64,000 bases of DNA from Agrobacterium albertimagni AOL15 (lineage in GTDB: Bacteria > Pseudomonadota > Alphaproteobacteria > Rhizobiales > Rhizobiaceae). A model generated the notes under the pieces. The model was not told the DNA's origin and ran no database searches. It saw only the letters and a program-made list of their open reading frames with translations. Shown piece by piece: positions 35,013-44,856 of the stretch. The stretch lies in the NCBI RefSeq assembly GCF_000300855.1, contig NZ_ALJF01000008.1:124001-188000 (forward strand). The letters run 5' to 3'. Each line of letters opens with the position of its first letter. Position 1 is the first letter of the stretch. A program made the translations under genes and the position numbers.

Positions 35013-35903
35013 TCAGGCGGCGGCGGCGTTCGAGGTCTTGATCCCGAGTTCCGCCAAGGCTTTCTCGTAGGAGAGGTCGATGGCGGCGAACTTGGCGGAC
35101 TGCCAGCCGAAATAGTCCTCGACGAAGGGGCTGCTGAGCATCAGGTCGCCCCGGCGTCGCGGCTGTTCCCAGTGCAGCAGGTTCTCGGTCTCGGCCTTCT
35201 TGAACATGCGCTTCAGATTGGTGGTCGAAACCTGGTAGGTGTCGCTGAGATCTGTCAGGCTGACCGGGCCGCAGGAATGCGCCTCGGCCGCCCGGTTCAC
35301 GTCATCAAGCCGTGCGATCAGGTCGTGCAGGATAATGCCGCCGAGATCCGACCAGAGGAAATGGCCGATGGTGTCAGGCGGATCGCGCCACATTGGGTCG
35401 CCCACCATAATTTCAGCGCCAATCGGCTGAGCGATCAGGAAGATCCGCTCTTCCGCAAGCGAGGTCATTTCCCGGTTGCCGCCATCGAGGCGGTCGAGAC
35501 AGGCAAGGTGGCCATTGAACCAGCTTCGAAGCCCGTTCAGGCTGAGTTCGGTGGGCTCCAGCACGCGCACGCGCTTGTCGGGCACTTCAGGGACATCTCG
35601 CAGGAACTTGTAGGCGACCAGCTCGGCGAGATAGCCTGTTGCGGTATTGCGGCTGGCTGCGCCGAGGCGCATGACCGTGTCGACGAAGCGGGTGGCCGTC
35701 AGGCCCGACAGCGGATCATCGGGCGTGCGGCGCAGCGCCAGCGCAAAGACCGACTGCGTCATCAGCCATTTGCGATGCGATGCCTTGAGGCGCGACATGC
35801 GCGGTGTGCGCATGTGGATCGCAATCAGGTGTTGGGCAATCTGTTTTTCGATGGCCGGGTAAAGCGGATGTGCAAATATTTCGGCGCGCGTCAAAAACGG
35901 CAT
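35013..35903 (-). CDS. Conserved hypothetical protein with putative C-terminal helix-turn-helix
   Basis: 296 residues; I do not recognise a named family. No signal peptide or membrane helix. The C-terminal third contains PVSLTDLSDTYQVSTTNLKRMFKKAETENLL, which reads as a helix-turn-helix (AraC- or MarR-like), followed by a possible wing EQPRRRGDLMLSS. The N-terminal segment has SRLKASHRKWLMTQSVFALAL. A 23-bp palindrome lies 66-88 bases before the start, consistent with autoregulation. Its 3' end is 6 bases from the convergent GFA gene. Confidence 0.65.
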   Translation of the reverse strand: MPFLTRAEIFAHPLYPAIEKQIAQHLIAIHMRTPRMSRLKASHRKWLMTQSVFALALRRTPDDPLSGLTATRFVDTVMRLGAASRNTATGYLAELVAYKFLRDVPEVPDKRVRVLEPTELSLNGLRSWFNGHLACLDRLDGGNREMTSLAEERIFLIAQPIGAEIMVGDPMWRDPPDTIGHFLWSDLGGIILHDLIARLDDVNRAAEAHSCGPVSLTDLSDTYQVSTTNLKRMFKKAETENLLHWEQPRRRGDLMLSSPFVEDYFGWQSAKFAAIDLSYEKALAELGIKTSNAAAA

Positions 35904-35968
35904 GGCAATGGCTCGTCTCTAAACTTTGAGTGCCAGCAGAGGGGCCGGCTGCAAACACAGTCGGGCCA

Positions 35969-35991
35969 TGACAGTGTTCGCAATACTGTCA
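35969..35991. promoter_or_regulatory. Palindrome upstream of the putative regulator
   Basis: TGACAGT-gttcgcaat-ACTGTCA is a perfect 7-bp inverted repeat with a 9-base spacer, centred 77 bases before the ATG at 35903. The spacing of arms (about 16 bp centre to centre) is larger than one helical turn. It is a candidate operator based on position only. Confidence 0.45.
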
Positions 35992-36106
35992 AGAACTCTG
36001 ATTTGTCGAACAAAAAAAGTCTATGGCCGAAATTGTGGTACGCTGCAATAGCAGCGTCCGGTCAAAATCTCTTTATGGATAATTGTGATCGCAAGTAACG
36101 GCGGGC

Positions 36107-38068
36107 TCAACTGCTCGGCTGAAGTCTACCCGATTGTTCCGGAAAGAAACGTTCCATCCCGTAGCCTTCGCCGAACATCACGTCATGCTGAAGCAGGCGG
36201 TAGTCACGGATGAGCGGATCGATCCGGCCGGACAGCGCCCAGTCAGCCTGGGCCTTGTTGTTACGGGCAATCAGCTGGTGGCGGTCGATGACTGCGTAAC
36301 GTTCGGCCACGCGACCGAGCATGCCCGTGTAATAGGGGTGACGGTAGCCGGCCATATGGACGATATAGTAGGGCAGCTGCGATGGGCTGACCGAGCCGAT
36401 ATCCTTCTGCGTTCCCCGCTTCGATGACCAGATGACGAGCGGCGTTTCATGCTCGCGCTTCATCGTCTCGACCGAGGCCTTGCGGGTGGCGACCACGCTG
36501 GCCATGTAGCCGCTTTCTGTATAGACCTCGTTCAGCGGCGGCAGATGGTCGCCGAAGAGCACGATGATCGTTTCGCGGCGCCGCTTCTTGGCCCAGTCCA
36601 TCAGATCCTTGAGGCTCTGGTCGGCTTCCTTCACCCCTTGCGTATAGGTCTCCAGCGCGCTGACGCTGCGATCGGACAGGGTGGGGGCATCAACGCCGAT
36701 GGTGTTCTTCACATAGCGGTTGCGCTCGTAGGGTCCGTGGCCCTGCAGCGTGACGGCGAAGAAGAAGAAGGGCTCGTCCGTGTTGTCGGCCTCCTTGATG
36801 ATGTATCGGGTGAGCGCGTCGTCGGAGGCAAAGATGCCGCGCTTGTCCATGGCCGGCATGGTCTCTTCCGAATGGAACTGCCGGAAACCGAGCGACTGGT
36901 AGACATTGTTACGGTTCCAGAACCAGCCCTGGAAGGGATGGAAGGCCTTCGTCACATAGCCCTTCGATTCAAAGAAAGTCGCAAGCGAGGGGACCGGACG
37001 GCGGATATACTGCTGATAGGGGATGCTGCCATAGGGCAGGAACGCGTTCGAGAAACCGGTCAGGGCCTCGAATTCGACATTGGCGGTCATGCCGCCGAAT
37101 TCCGGCGAGAAGACGTGGCCGGACTGGCTCGCCCGGATGGTCGGCATCGGATCCGCCGAATAGCGGATGCTGCTCATGCGGGTCGGGTCCCACAGAGACT
37201 CGCTCATCACGACGATGACATCGGCCCGACGGCCGGAGAAGATGGAGGCAGGCAGCAGATCGGTCTGCATGTCGGTGATTGCGACATTGCTGTAGCCATC
37301 GGGTGCCGCGACATTGGCCATCGGCACATTGAATGCGAAGGCGAGCAGGAAGCCGTTGTGGCGATAGTTTTCGTTCTGGTCCCACATCATCGGCAGGATT
37401 TTCAGCCGATCGCGCACCGCCGAGAAGGCCATGGGATCCATGAGCGAGGCGAAGCCGACGAGCAGCGGAATGGAAAGCGCAGCGCGGAGGCCACGGCCCG
37501 TCAGGTTGAGGCGGGGAAACACCTTGCGGCTCTTCCAGATCAGCGCAATGAAGGCCGCAACGGCAACGAGGCCGCCAATCGCGAGAGCGACTGCCTTCAT
37601 CGGTTCGGCGGCCACCATGGCTGGCAGGAGCTGCAGGATCTGGCGACCGAAAAGCAAATCGCTGGGATAAAGCGGATCCGAAAGGAAAAGCTGCTTCTGG
37701 CCTGAGAAGAAGGCGGGCAGGAGGGTCAGCGGGGCGATGAGAAGTGTCGACTGATAGGCCTTGCCAATGATCGCATCGGCAAAGGCGAGCAGCAGGAATA
37801 CGACACCGACCGCCACCAGTCCGGGACGGTTCGAGGACGTCATGTATTCGACCACGTCGACCATGGTGCCGCGCGCCAGGATCTCGCTCAGCAGGACGAT
37901 GGCTGCAGCGATCAGTCCGATATTGATCAGCTGTATCGCGAGCTGGACGATCGACGAGTTGCCGAGTTCGCGCTCGCGGACGCTGCCGAAGGCGCTGACA
38001 ACATTCGCGATTCGCGATTTCGGGCTGGTTTGGACCACGTCGAACTCCAGATCATGGGGGGGTGTCAT
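36107..38068 (-). CDS. LtaS-type phosphoglycerol transferase (sulfatase-fold membrane enzyme)
   Basis: 653 residues. About five transmembrane helices occupy residues 40-230, then an extracytoplasmic alkaline-phosphatase/sulfatase domain. The metal site and nucleophile are visible: ADVIVVMSESLWDPTRM, the nucleophile Thr in FGGMTANVEFEALTG, TLQGHGPYERN and IIVLFGDHLPP. In rhizobia such enzymes transfer phosphoglycerol to periplasmic cyclic beta-glucans or lipids, so a role in osmoregulated glucan or envelope modification is plausible; that is inference. The gene is monocistronic here, with weak upstream ribosome-site matches. Confidence 0.87.
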   Translation of the reverse strand: MTPPHDLEFDVVQTSPKSRIANVVSAFGSVRERELGNSSIVQLAIQLINIGLIAAAIVLLSEILARGTMVDVVEYMTSSNRPGLVAVGVVFLLLAFADAIIGKAYQSTLLIAPLTLLPAFFSGQKQLFLSDPLYPSDLLFGRQILQLLPAMVAAEPMKAVALAIGGLVAVAAFIALIWKSRKVFPRLNLTGRGLRAALSIPLLVGFASLMDPMAFSAVRDRLKILPMMWDQNENYRHNGFLLAFAFNVPMANVAAPDGYSNVAITDMQTDLLPASIFSGRRADVIVVMSESLWDPTRMSSIRYSADPMPTIRASQSGHVFSPEFGGMTANVEFEALTGFSNAFLPYGSIPYQQYIRRPVPSLATFFESKGYVTKAFHPFQGWFWNRNNVYQSLGFRQFHSEETMPAMDKRGIFASDDALTRYIIKEADNTDEPFFFFAVTLQGHGPYERNRYVKNTIGVDAPTLSDRSVSALETYTQGVKEADQSLKDLMDWAKKRRRETIIVLFGDHLPPLNEVYTESGYMASVVATRKASVETMKREHETPLVIWSSKRGTQKDIGSVSPSQLPYYIVHMAGYRHPYYTGMLGRVAERYAVIDRHQLIARNNKAQADWALSGRIDPLIRDYRLLQHDVMFGEGYGMERFFPEQSGRLQPSS

Positions 38069-38250
38069 GAAAGGTTCGCATAGGTGTCACATAAACGTCA
38101 TGAATGCTACATGAACCGCGGCGTATCAGCCTTTGTTCCCATCATTTCCTGCGCTTTGGTTCGTGCTGGGGTTGGTGCTGGCGCACCCAGCCGGTGGGGT
38201 CGCGAAGAAGCAGCGTTGCGAACCGTCCGGCGAGCCGCTAAATCGGTGTT

Positions 38251-39930
38251 ATGAGCGAAGCAAAGAAGATCTCCGACGTCCTGCGCATAGCGGTGGCACA
38301 GTTCAATCCTGTCGTCGGCGATGTCGCTGGCAATCTGGCCAAGGCTCGCGCAGCGCGGGCGGATGCGGCCGGGCAGGGCGCTGACCTCCTCTTGCTGACG
38401 GAGCTCTTCATTTCCGGTTACCCGCCCGAAGATCTCGTCCTGAAGCCCTCCTTCCTGAAAGCCTGCCTGCAGGCTGTGGAAGCGCTTGCGGCTGACACCG
38501 CCGATGGTGGCCCGGGTGTCATCGTCGGTTTCCCACGTCAGGGCGAGGCGGGGCGGCACAATTCTGTCGCGATCCTCGATGGCGGCAAGATCCTCGCCTT
38601 TCGTGACAAGATCGATCTGCCGAATTATGGCGAATTCGACGAGAAGCGGGTGTTTACCGAAGGCGAGATGCCGGGACCGGTCAATTTCCGCGGTGTGCGT
38701 ATCGGCGTGCCGATCTGCGAGGAGATCTGGAACGATCTCGGGGTCTGCGAGACGCTTGCCGAGACGGGCGCCGAAATCCTGCTCGTGCCGAACGGCTCGC
38801 CCTATTATCGCGGCAAGGTCGATGTCCGCCATCAGGTGGCGCTGCGCCAGGTGATCGAGACCGGTCTGCCGCTGATCTTCGCCAACCAGCTCGGCGGTCA
38901 GGACGAACTGGTCTTCGACGGTGCGAGCTTCGCCTTCAACGGTGACAAATCGCTCGCCTTCCAGATGAGCCAGTTCGAAGAGACGCTGTCGGTCACGACC
39001 TGGAAACGGACCGCGGATGGCTGGCGCTGCGATCAGGGGCCTATGTCTCGCATTCCCGAGAGAGAGGAGGCGGATTACCGCGCCTGCGTGCTCGGCTTCC
39101 GCGACTACGTCAACAAGAACGGTTTCAAGAGCGTCGTGCTCGGCCTCTCCGGTGGTATCGATTCCGCCATCTGTGCATCGATCGCGGTGGACGCGCTTGG
39201 CGAGGAGCGGGTTCGCACGATCATGCTGCCTTATCGCTATACCTCGCAGGAGAGCTTCGCCGATGCCGAAGCCTGCGCCAAGGCGCTCGGCTGCCACTAC
39301 GACATCGTGCCGATCCAGGACCCGGTCGAAGGGTTTCTCTCGTCGCTGTCCGACATGTTCGAGGGCACCGAGAGCGGCATCACCGAAGAAAACCTGCAGA
39401 GCCGGACGCGTGGCACGATCCTGATGGCGATCTCCAATAAGTTCGGCTCCATGGTCGTGACCACCGGCAACAAGTCCGAGATGTCGGTGGGTTATGCCAC
39501 GCTCTACGGCGACATGAACGGCGGTTTCAATCCGATCAAGGACCTCTACAAGATGCAGGTCTATGCGCTTTCGGCCTGGCGCAATGCGAATGTGCCCCCT
39601 GGGGCGCTGGGGCCGTCAGGCGAGGTGATCCCGGCCAATATCCTGTCGAAGGCGCCGTCGGCGGAGCTTCGCCCGAACCAGACCGACCAGGACTCGCTGC
39701 CGCCTTACCCCGTGCTTGACGACATTCTCGAATGCCTTGTCGAGAAGGAAATGGGTGTCGATGAGATCGTCGCGCGTGGCCATGACATCGCGACCGTTCA
39801 CCGGGTCGAGCATCTGCTCTACCTCGCCGAATACAAGCGGCGGCAGTCGGCACCGGGTGTGAAGATCACCAAGAAGAATTTCGGACGCGATCGCCGCTAT
39901 CCGATCACGAACCGTTTCCGGGATCGATAA
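38251..39930 (+). CDS. nadE: Glutamine-dependent NAD+ synthetase
   Basis: 559 residues, typical for the two-domain form. The N-terminal nitrilase-like amidase has its Glu in LLTELFISGYPPEDL, Lys in FRDKIDLPNYGEF and Cys in GVPICEEIWND. The C-terminal synthetase has the ATP-binding LGLSGGIDSAICA and TTGNKSEMSVGYATLYGD. It amidates deamido-NAD using glutamine-derived ammonia. A small membrane-protein gene begins three bases after the stop and a TolB-like gene follows, suggesting a three-gene transcript. Confidence 0.96.
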   Translation: MSEAKKISDVLRIAVAQFNPVVGDVAGNLAKARAARADAAGQGADLLLLTELFISGYPPEDLVLKPSFLKACLQAVEALAADTADGGPGVIVGFPRQGEAGRHNSVAILDGGKILAFRDKIDLPNYGEFDEKRVFTEGEMPGPVNFRGVRIGVPICEEIWNDLGVCETLAETGAEILLVPNGSPYYRGKVDVRHQVALRQVIETGLPLIFANQLGGQDELVFDGASFAFNGDKSLAFQMSQFEETLSVTTWKRTADGWRCDQGPMSRIPEREEADYRACVLGFRDYVNKNGFKSVVLGLSGGIDSAICASIAVDALGEERVRTIMLPYRYTSQESFADAEACAKALGCHYDIVPIQDPVEGFLSSLSDMFEGTESGITEENLQSRTRGTILMAISNKFGSMVVTTGNKSEMSVGYATLYGDMNGGFNPIKDLYKMQVYALSAWRNANVPPGALGPSGEVIPANILSKAPSAELRPNQTDQDSLPPYPVLDDILECLVEKEMGVDEIVARGHDIATVHRVEHLLYLAEYKRRQSAPGVKITKKNFGRDRRYPITNRFRDR

Positions 39931-39932
39931 CA

Positions 39933-40268
39933 GTGTCGATAGATAGCCGCGACGCCCGGGCTGCTTTGCCTGATTTCACGACGGAAGAGCGCAGCTACAT
40001 CTTTGCTGTTGGAGCGCATGACAATCAGGATAGCGGTGTTTACCGGACGCTCTCAAGTGCAGCCTACTTCCTGCCTTCGATGGCGATCGGCTGTTACGGT
40101 CTGTGGGAGGGGAGCTTCAAGATGCTCGGCATCGGCTTCCTCACGCTGATCGTCAGCTTGATCTGGGGTTTCTACACCGAATGGCGCAATGCTCACATTG
40201 AGCAGACGGGCCGGGCGATCTTCGCCAAACTGCGCCAGGCGATGGAAAATCGCTCCGGTGCTGACTGA
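39933..40268 (+). CDS. Small two-helix membrane protein, unknown function
   Basis: 111 residues using a GTG start at 39933 immediately after nadE. A polar N-terminus of about 40 residues (TTEERSYIFAVGAHDNQDSG) is followed by two hydrophobic segments (about 43-60 and 66-82) and a basic tail. I do not recognise the family. The tight spacing after nadE and the downstream gene 16 bases later argue for co-transcription. Confidence 0.65.
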   Translation: MSIDSRDARAALPDFTTEERSYIFAVGAHDNQDSGVYRTLSSAAYFLPSMAIGCYGLWEGSFKMLGIGFLTLIVSLIWGFYTEWRNAHIEQTGRAIFAKLRQAMENRSGAD

Positions 40269-40284
40269 TTATTCCAAGGAGACC

Positions 40285-41124
40285 ATGATGCGCAGTTCGG
40301 TCGAGATCTACGATATGGCGACCCGCGAATGCGAGGTCGTCTGGCAGACGGATGACCTCGTCGAGGCGCCCAACTGGTCGCGCGACGGCGAGTTCCTCGT
40401 CATCAACGGCGACGGTCTGCTCTATGCGCTGCCGCTCGACGAAGACGATCCCGAACCGGAGCTGATCGACACGGGTTTTGCCGTTCGTCTCAACAACGAT
40501 CACGGGATTTCACCTGATGGCGCCTCGATCGCCTTTTCCGACCATACGCTTTTCGGCAAGTCCTGCATCTATATGCTGGGCGATGGTGACGACGAGCCGC
40601 GCCAGGTCACCGACAAAATGCCGTCCTACTGGCACGGCTGGTCGCCGGACGGTAAGGAGCTTGCCTATTGCGGCGAGCGCAACGGCGCCTTCGATATCTA
40701 TACCATCTCGACCAAGGGCGGGTCCGAGCGGCGGCTGACGAACGGCGAAGGGCACAATGATGGTCCCGATTACACGCCTGATGGACAGTGGATCTATTTC
40801 AACTCCAGCCGTACCGGCACCATGCAGATCTGGCGCATGCGCATCGATGGCAGCGACCTGCAGCAGCTGACTTCCGACGGGTATGGTGACTGGTTCCCGC
40901 ATCCGTCGCCGGATGGGAAGAAGATCCTCTTCCTCTCCTATGACGCCGATGTCGAAGGTCATCCGCGCGACAAGCAGGTGCGGCTTCGGCTGATGGACGC
41001 CGATGGCGGCAATGTCGAAACGCTGATCGAATTCTTCGGCGGTCAGGGCTCGATCAATGTACCGAACTGGGCTCCGGACGGATCGGCTTTCGCCTTTGTC
41101 CGCTACTTCCCGGTCGAGGCTTGA
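40285..41124 (+). CDS. TolB-like beta-propeller protein (PD40 repeats)
   Basis: 279 residues from the first of two adjacent ATGs; AAGGAG sits 3 bases before the first and 6 before the second (40288), so the latter may be used. Repeated units of the form SPDGxxIAF (GISPDGASIAFS, GWSPDGKELAYC, DYTPDGQWIYFN, HPSPDGKKILFL, NWAPDGSAFAFV) form a WD40-like propeller as in TolB. No signal peptide is visible, so unlike TolB it is probably cytoplasmic. Partner unknown. Confidence 0.85.
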   Translation: MMRSSVEIYDMATRECEVVWQTDDLVEAPNWSRDGEFLVINGDGLLYALPLDEDDPEPELIDTGFAVRLNNDHGISPDGASIAFSDHTLFGKSCIYMLGDGDDEPRQVTDKMPSYWHGWSPDGKELAYCGERNGAFDIYTISTKGGSERRLTNGEGHNDGPDYTPDGQWIYFNSSRTGTMQIWRMRIDGSDLQQLTSDGYGDWFPHPSPDGKKILFLSYDADVEGHPRDKQVRLRLMDADGGNVETLIEFFGGQGSINVPNWAPDGSAFAFVRYFPVEA

Positions 41125-41176
41125 GCCTGTCGCATTCCACTCTGTCCTGCTGCTGGTTCTTGCGGTATTGATCCAG

Positions 41177-43144
<1,968 letters not shown>

Positions 43145-43232
43145 ATCCGGATCCCAGTTGTCGTTTGCAAGGCATATGACGACCCTTGTGATCTGAAGAT
43201 AGCCGAGTGACGGCCAAATGAAAATGACGGAT

Positions 43233-43268
43233 GACGTGGCGGAAGCACGAGCGGCCATCCGCCACGTC
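43233..43268 (-). terminator. Terminator after the AHL synthase gene
   Basis: A perfect 11-bp inverted repeat GACGTGGCGGA / TCCGCCACGTC with a 14-base loop, beginning a few bases after the stop at 43274; the minus-strand sequence after it is ATCCGTCATTTTCATTTGG, moderately T-rich. Confidence 0.6.
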
Positions 43269-43273
43269 TCGCG

Positions 43274-43915
43274 TCAGGCGGCCTGCGCTGCCGTCAGGGT
43301 GATCGGCGCTTCGAGCACGCTGCCGTCGATGGCGGCCACAGCCTTCATCCGCTCGAGCAGATCCTGCGACACCTCCCAGGAGACCGCCACCGCCTGGACC
43401 ACGCCGATCCGCTGGGGCGCGCCGATCCGGATGCCGGGGCAGCCCATGCGCTTGAACATGCGCTCCAGGAAGACGTCAGTGACGGTAACGATGTGGCTGA
43501 GGCCGGATGCGAGGCCCAATTCGCCCACGCCACACATCAGTTCGGCTGCCGCAATCGTCACCTGGTTGCTCGCCCGGTCCTGGGAAATCTCCGGATCGAT
43601 GCAGAAGCGACTGGATTCCCAGACTGCGGCGCTACGGATTTGCGGTCCATCACCGAGGAGGACGGGAAAGGTGTCGTCGAGCATGTTGGGGCCGAGCGTC
43701 GGCAGGAGGCGCAATGACCCTCGCAGTTTTCCCCCGTCGCCATAGGAGAGGACATAGAGAGGGTTGGCTCGGTCGTAGTCGTCGATCTCCCAGGCGTCAC
43801 GCACCTGGACTTCCCAGCCCAAAAGGTCATGGAAGACCCGCTTTCGCAGCCTGTGCATGGCGTCGATATCGGCGGGAAACTGATTGCGACGCGTGCCGTT
43901 GATGATCCTGATCAT
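43274..43915 (-). CDS. Acyl-homoserine-lactone synthase (LuxI family)
   Basis: 213 residues from the ATG at 43915 (AAGGAG upstream). The residues conserved in LuxI enzymes are present: Arg24 and Phe28 in RLRKRVF, Trp34, Asp45/Asp48 in EIDDYD, Arg69 in LRGSLRLLPT, and Glu100 to Arg103 in WESSRFCIDPE. It makes an N-acyl-homoserine lactone from S-adenosylmethionine and an acyl-carrier-protein substrate; chain length cannot be read. A LuxR-type gene lies directly upstream on the same strand (sinR-sinI or cinR-cinI order) with a lux-box-like palindrome between them. Confidence 0.94.
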   Translation of the reverse strand: MIRIINGTRRNQFPADIDAMHRLRKRVFHDLLGWEVQVRDAWEIDDYDRANPLYVLSYGDGGKLRGSLRLLPTLGPNMLDDTFPVLLGDGPQIRSAAVWESSRFCIDPEISQDRASNQVTIAAAELMCGVGELGLASGLSHIVTVTDVFLERMFKRMGCPGIRIGAPQRIGVVQAVAVSWEVSQDLLERMKAVAAIDGSVLEAPITLTAAQAA

Positions 43916-43975
43916 GCTTTGCTCCTTCTTGCAGAACGGAACAGGCAGCATGCGTTACAGGGGAACGCGCTAAAA

Positions 43976-43991
43976 CTGGCGGTGGCGCCAG
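43976..43991 (-). promoter_or_regulatory. Candidate lux-box upstream of the AHL synthase gene
   Basis: CTGGCG-gtgg-CGCCAG is a perfect 6-bp inverted repeat, ending 61 bases before the synthase ATG. The position is right for LuxR-type activation, but the sequence is not close to a consensus I know. Confidence 0.5.
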
Positions 43992-44032
43992 CTTCCTGGA
44001 ATACAATCTATGATATCGTGATGCGATTTGCC

Positions 44033-44743
44033 CTAATCACGGGAATTTGGCTCCACGAGCCGCGGGATCAGACCGCGCCAGACAGCTTCTGCGACGGCCT
44101 GGGCATTGTTGACGACGTCGAGCTTCTGACGCGCATTGGCCATGAAATGGCGGATGGTTCGTTCGGAGATACCGAGGATGACGGCCGTTTCCCAATAGCT
44201 CTTGCCAGCGGCGATCCAGGCCAGCGTTTCCCGTTCGCGGCGGGTGAGAGGACGGGCGCGAGCCGCCTCCAATTGTGCGTCGGTCGACGCTCTGGCCAGG
44301 CGCGCATTGAGCAGGGTGCCGAGGCTGAGCATGTCGCGGTCATAGGCGCGGCGCCAGGCGGACAGAGCCTCCGGAGTAGAGGTGAACTCGACCAACAGGC
44401 AGCTTTGGCGTCCCGGCAGCGGATAGCCGACAATCCGCTGGTGGCGATTGACGCTTCGCTGCCATGACGTAAGCTCGATGGGTTCGAGCCCGGCAAGGAG
44501 GCTGGCAACCTGTTGGAAAGCCACCCTACGGTTGAGCAAGCGCGCCAGGTGATGCGGGTTTCTTCGGTGACTATCTGAAACGTTGTGAGGGCGCACGCGT
44601 GCGCTTGCGATCATTCCATTGAGATAGGTGATCCGTCCCGTCCGGTAAGCGCTCTGAAGCCTCGATAGGAAGTCTCCGGGATCAGGCGTCTCCTGCCGAT
44701 CCAGCCACTCCAGGAGATCGAAATACGCGTCTGACAGCCCCAT
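44033..44743 (-). CDS. LuxR-family transcriptional regulator, likely partner of the AHL synthase
   Basis: 236 residues from the ATG at 44743; no strong ribosome site is seen, and the frame is open to 44848. The C-terminal GerE/LuxR helix-turn-helix is clear: LTRRERETLAWIAAGKSYWE followed by TAVILGISERTIRHFMANARQKLDV. The N-terminal 165 residues have the length of an autoinducer-binding domain, but I do not see the usual Trp-x3-Tyr and Asp-Pro ligand-binding residues. Position upstream of luxI suggests it regulates that gene. Confidence 0.85.
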   Translation of the reverse strand: MGLSDAYFDLLEWLDRQETPDPGDFLSRLQSAYRTGRITYLNGMIASARVRPHNVSDSHRRNPHHLARLLNRRVAFQQVASLLAGLEPIELTSWQRSVNRHQRIVGYPLPGRQSCLLVEFTSTPEALSAWRRAYDRDMLSLGTLLNARLARASTDAQLEAARARPLTRRERETLAWIAAGKSYWETAVILGISERTIRHFMANARQKLDVVNNAQAVAEAVWRGLIPRLVEPNSRD

Positions 44744-44819
44744 CAACAATACCCAGCATTTCAAGGGCGCAGTGTCGGGGCTACAGCTTTGGCTTGTCCA
44801 GATGGCAAATTTCGCGAAA

Positions 44820-44846
44820 GCGAGCGGCAAACCGTTTGCCGCTCGC
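44820..44846 (-). terminator. Terminator after the malic enzyme gene
   Basis: A perfect 12-bp inverted repeat GCGAGCGGCAAA / TTTGCCGCTCGC with a 3-base loop, 10 bases after the stop; the minus-strand sequence continues TTTCGCGAAATTTG. It lies between the malic enzyme and luxR genes and should limit read-through into luxR. Confidence 0.75.
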
Positions 44847-44856
44847 AAAAGCTTCG

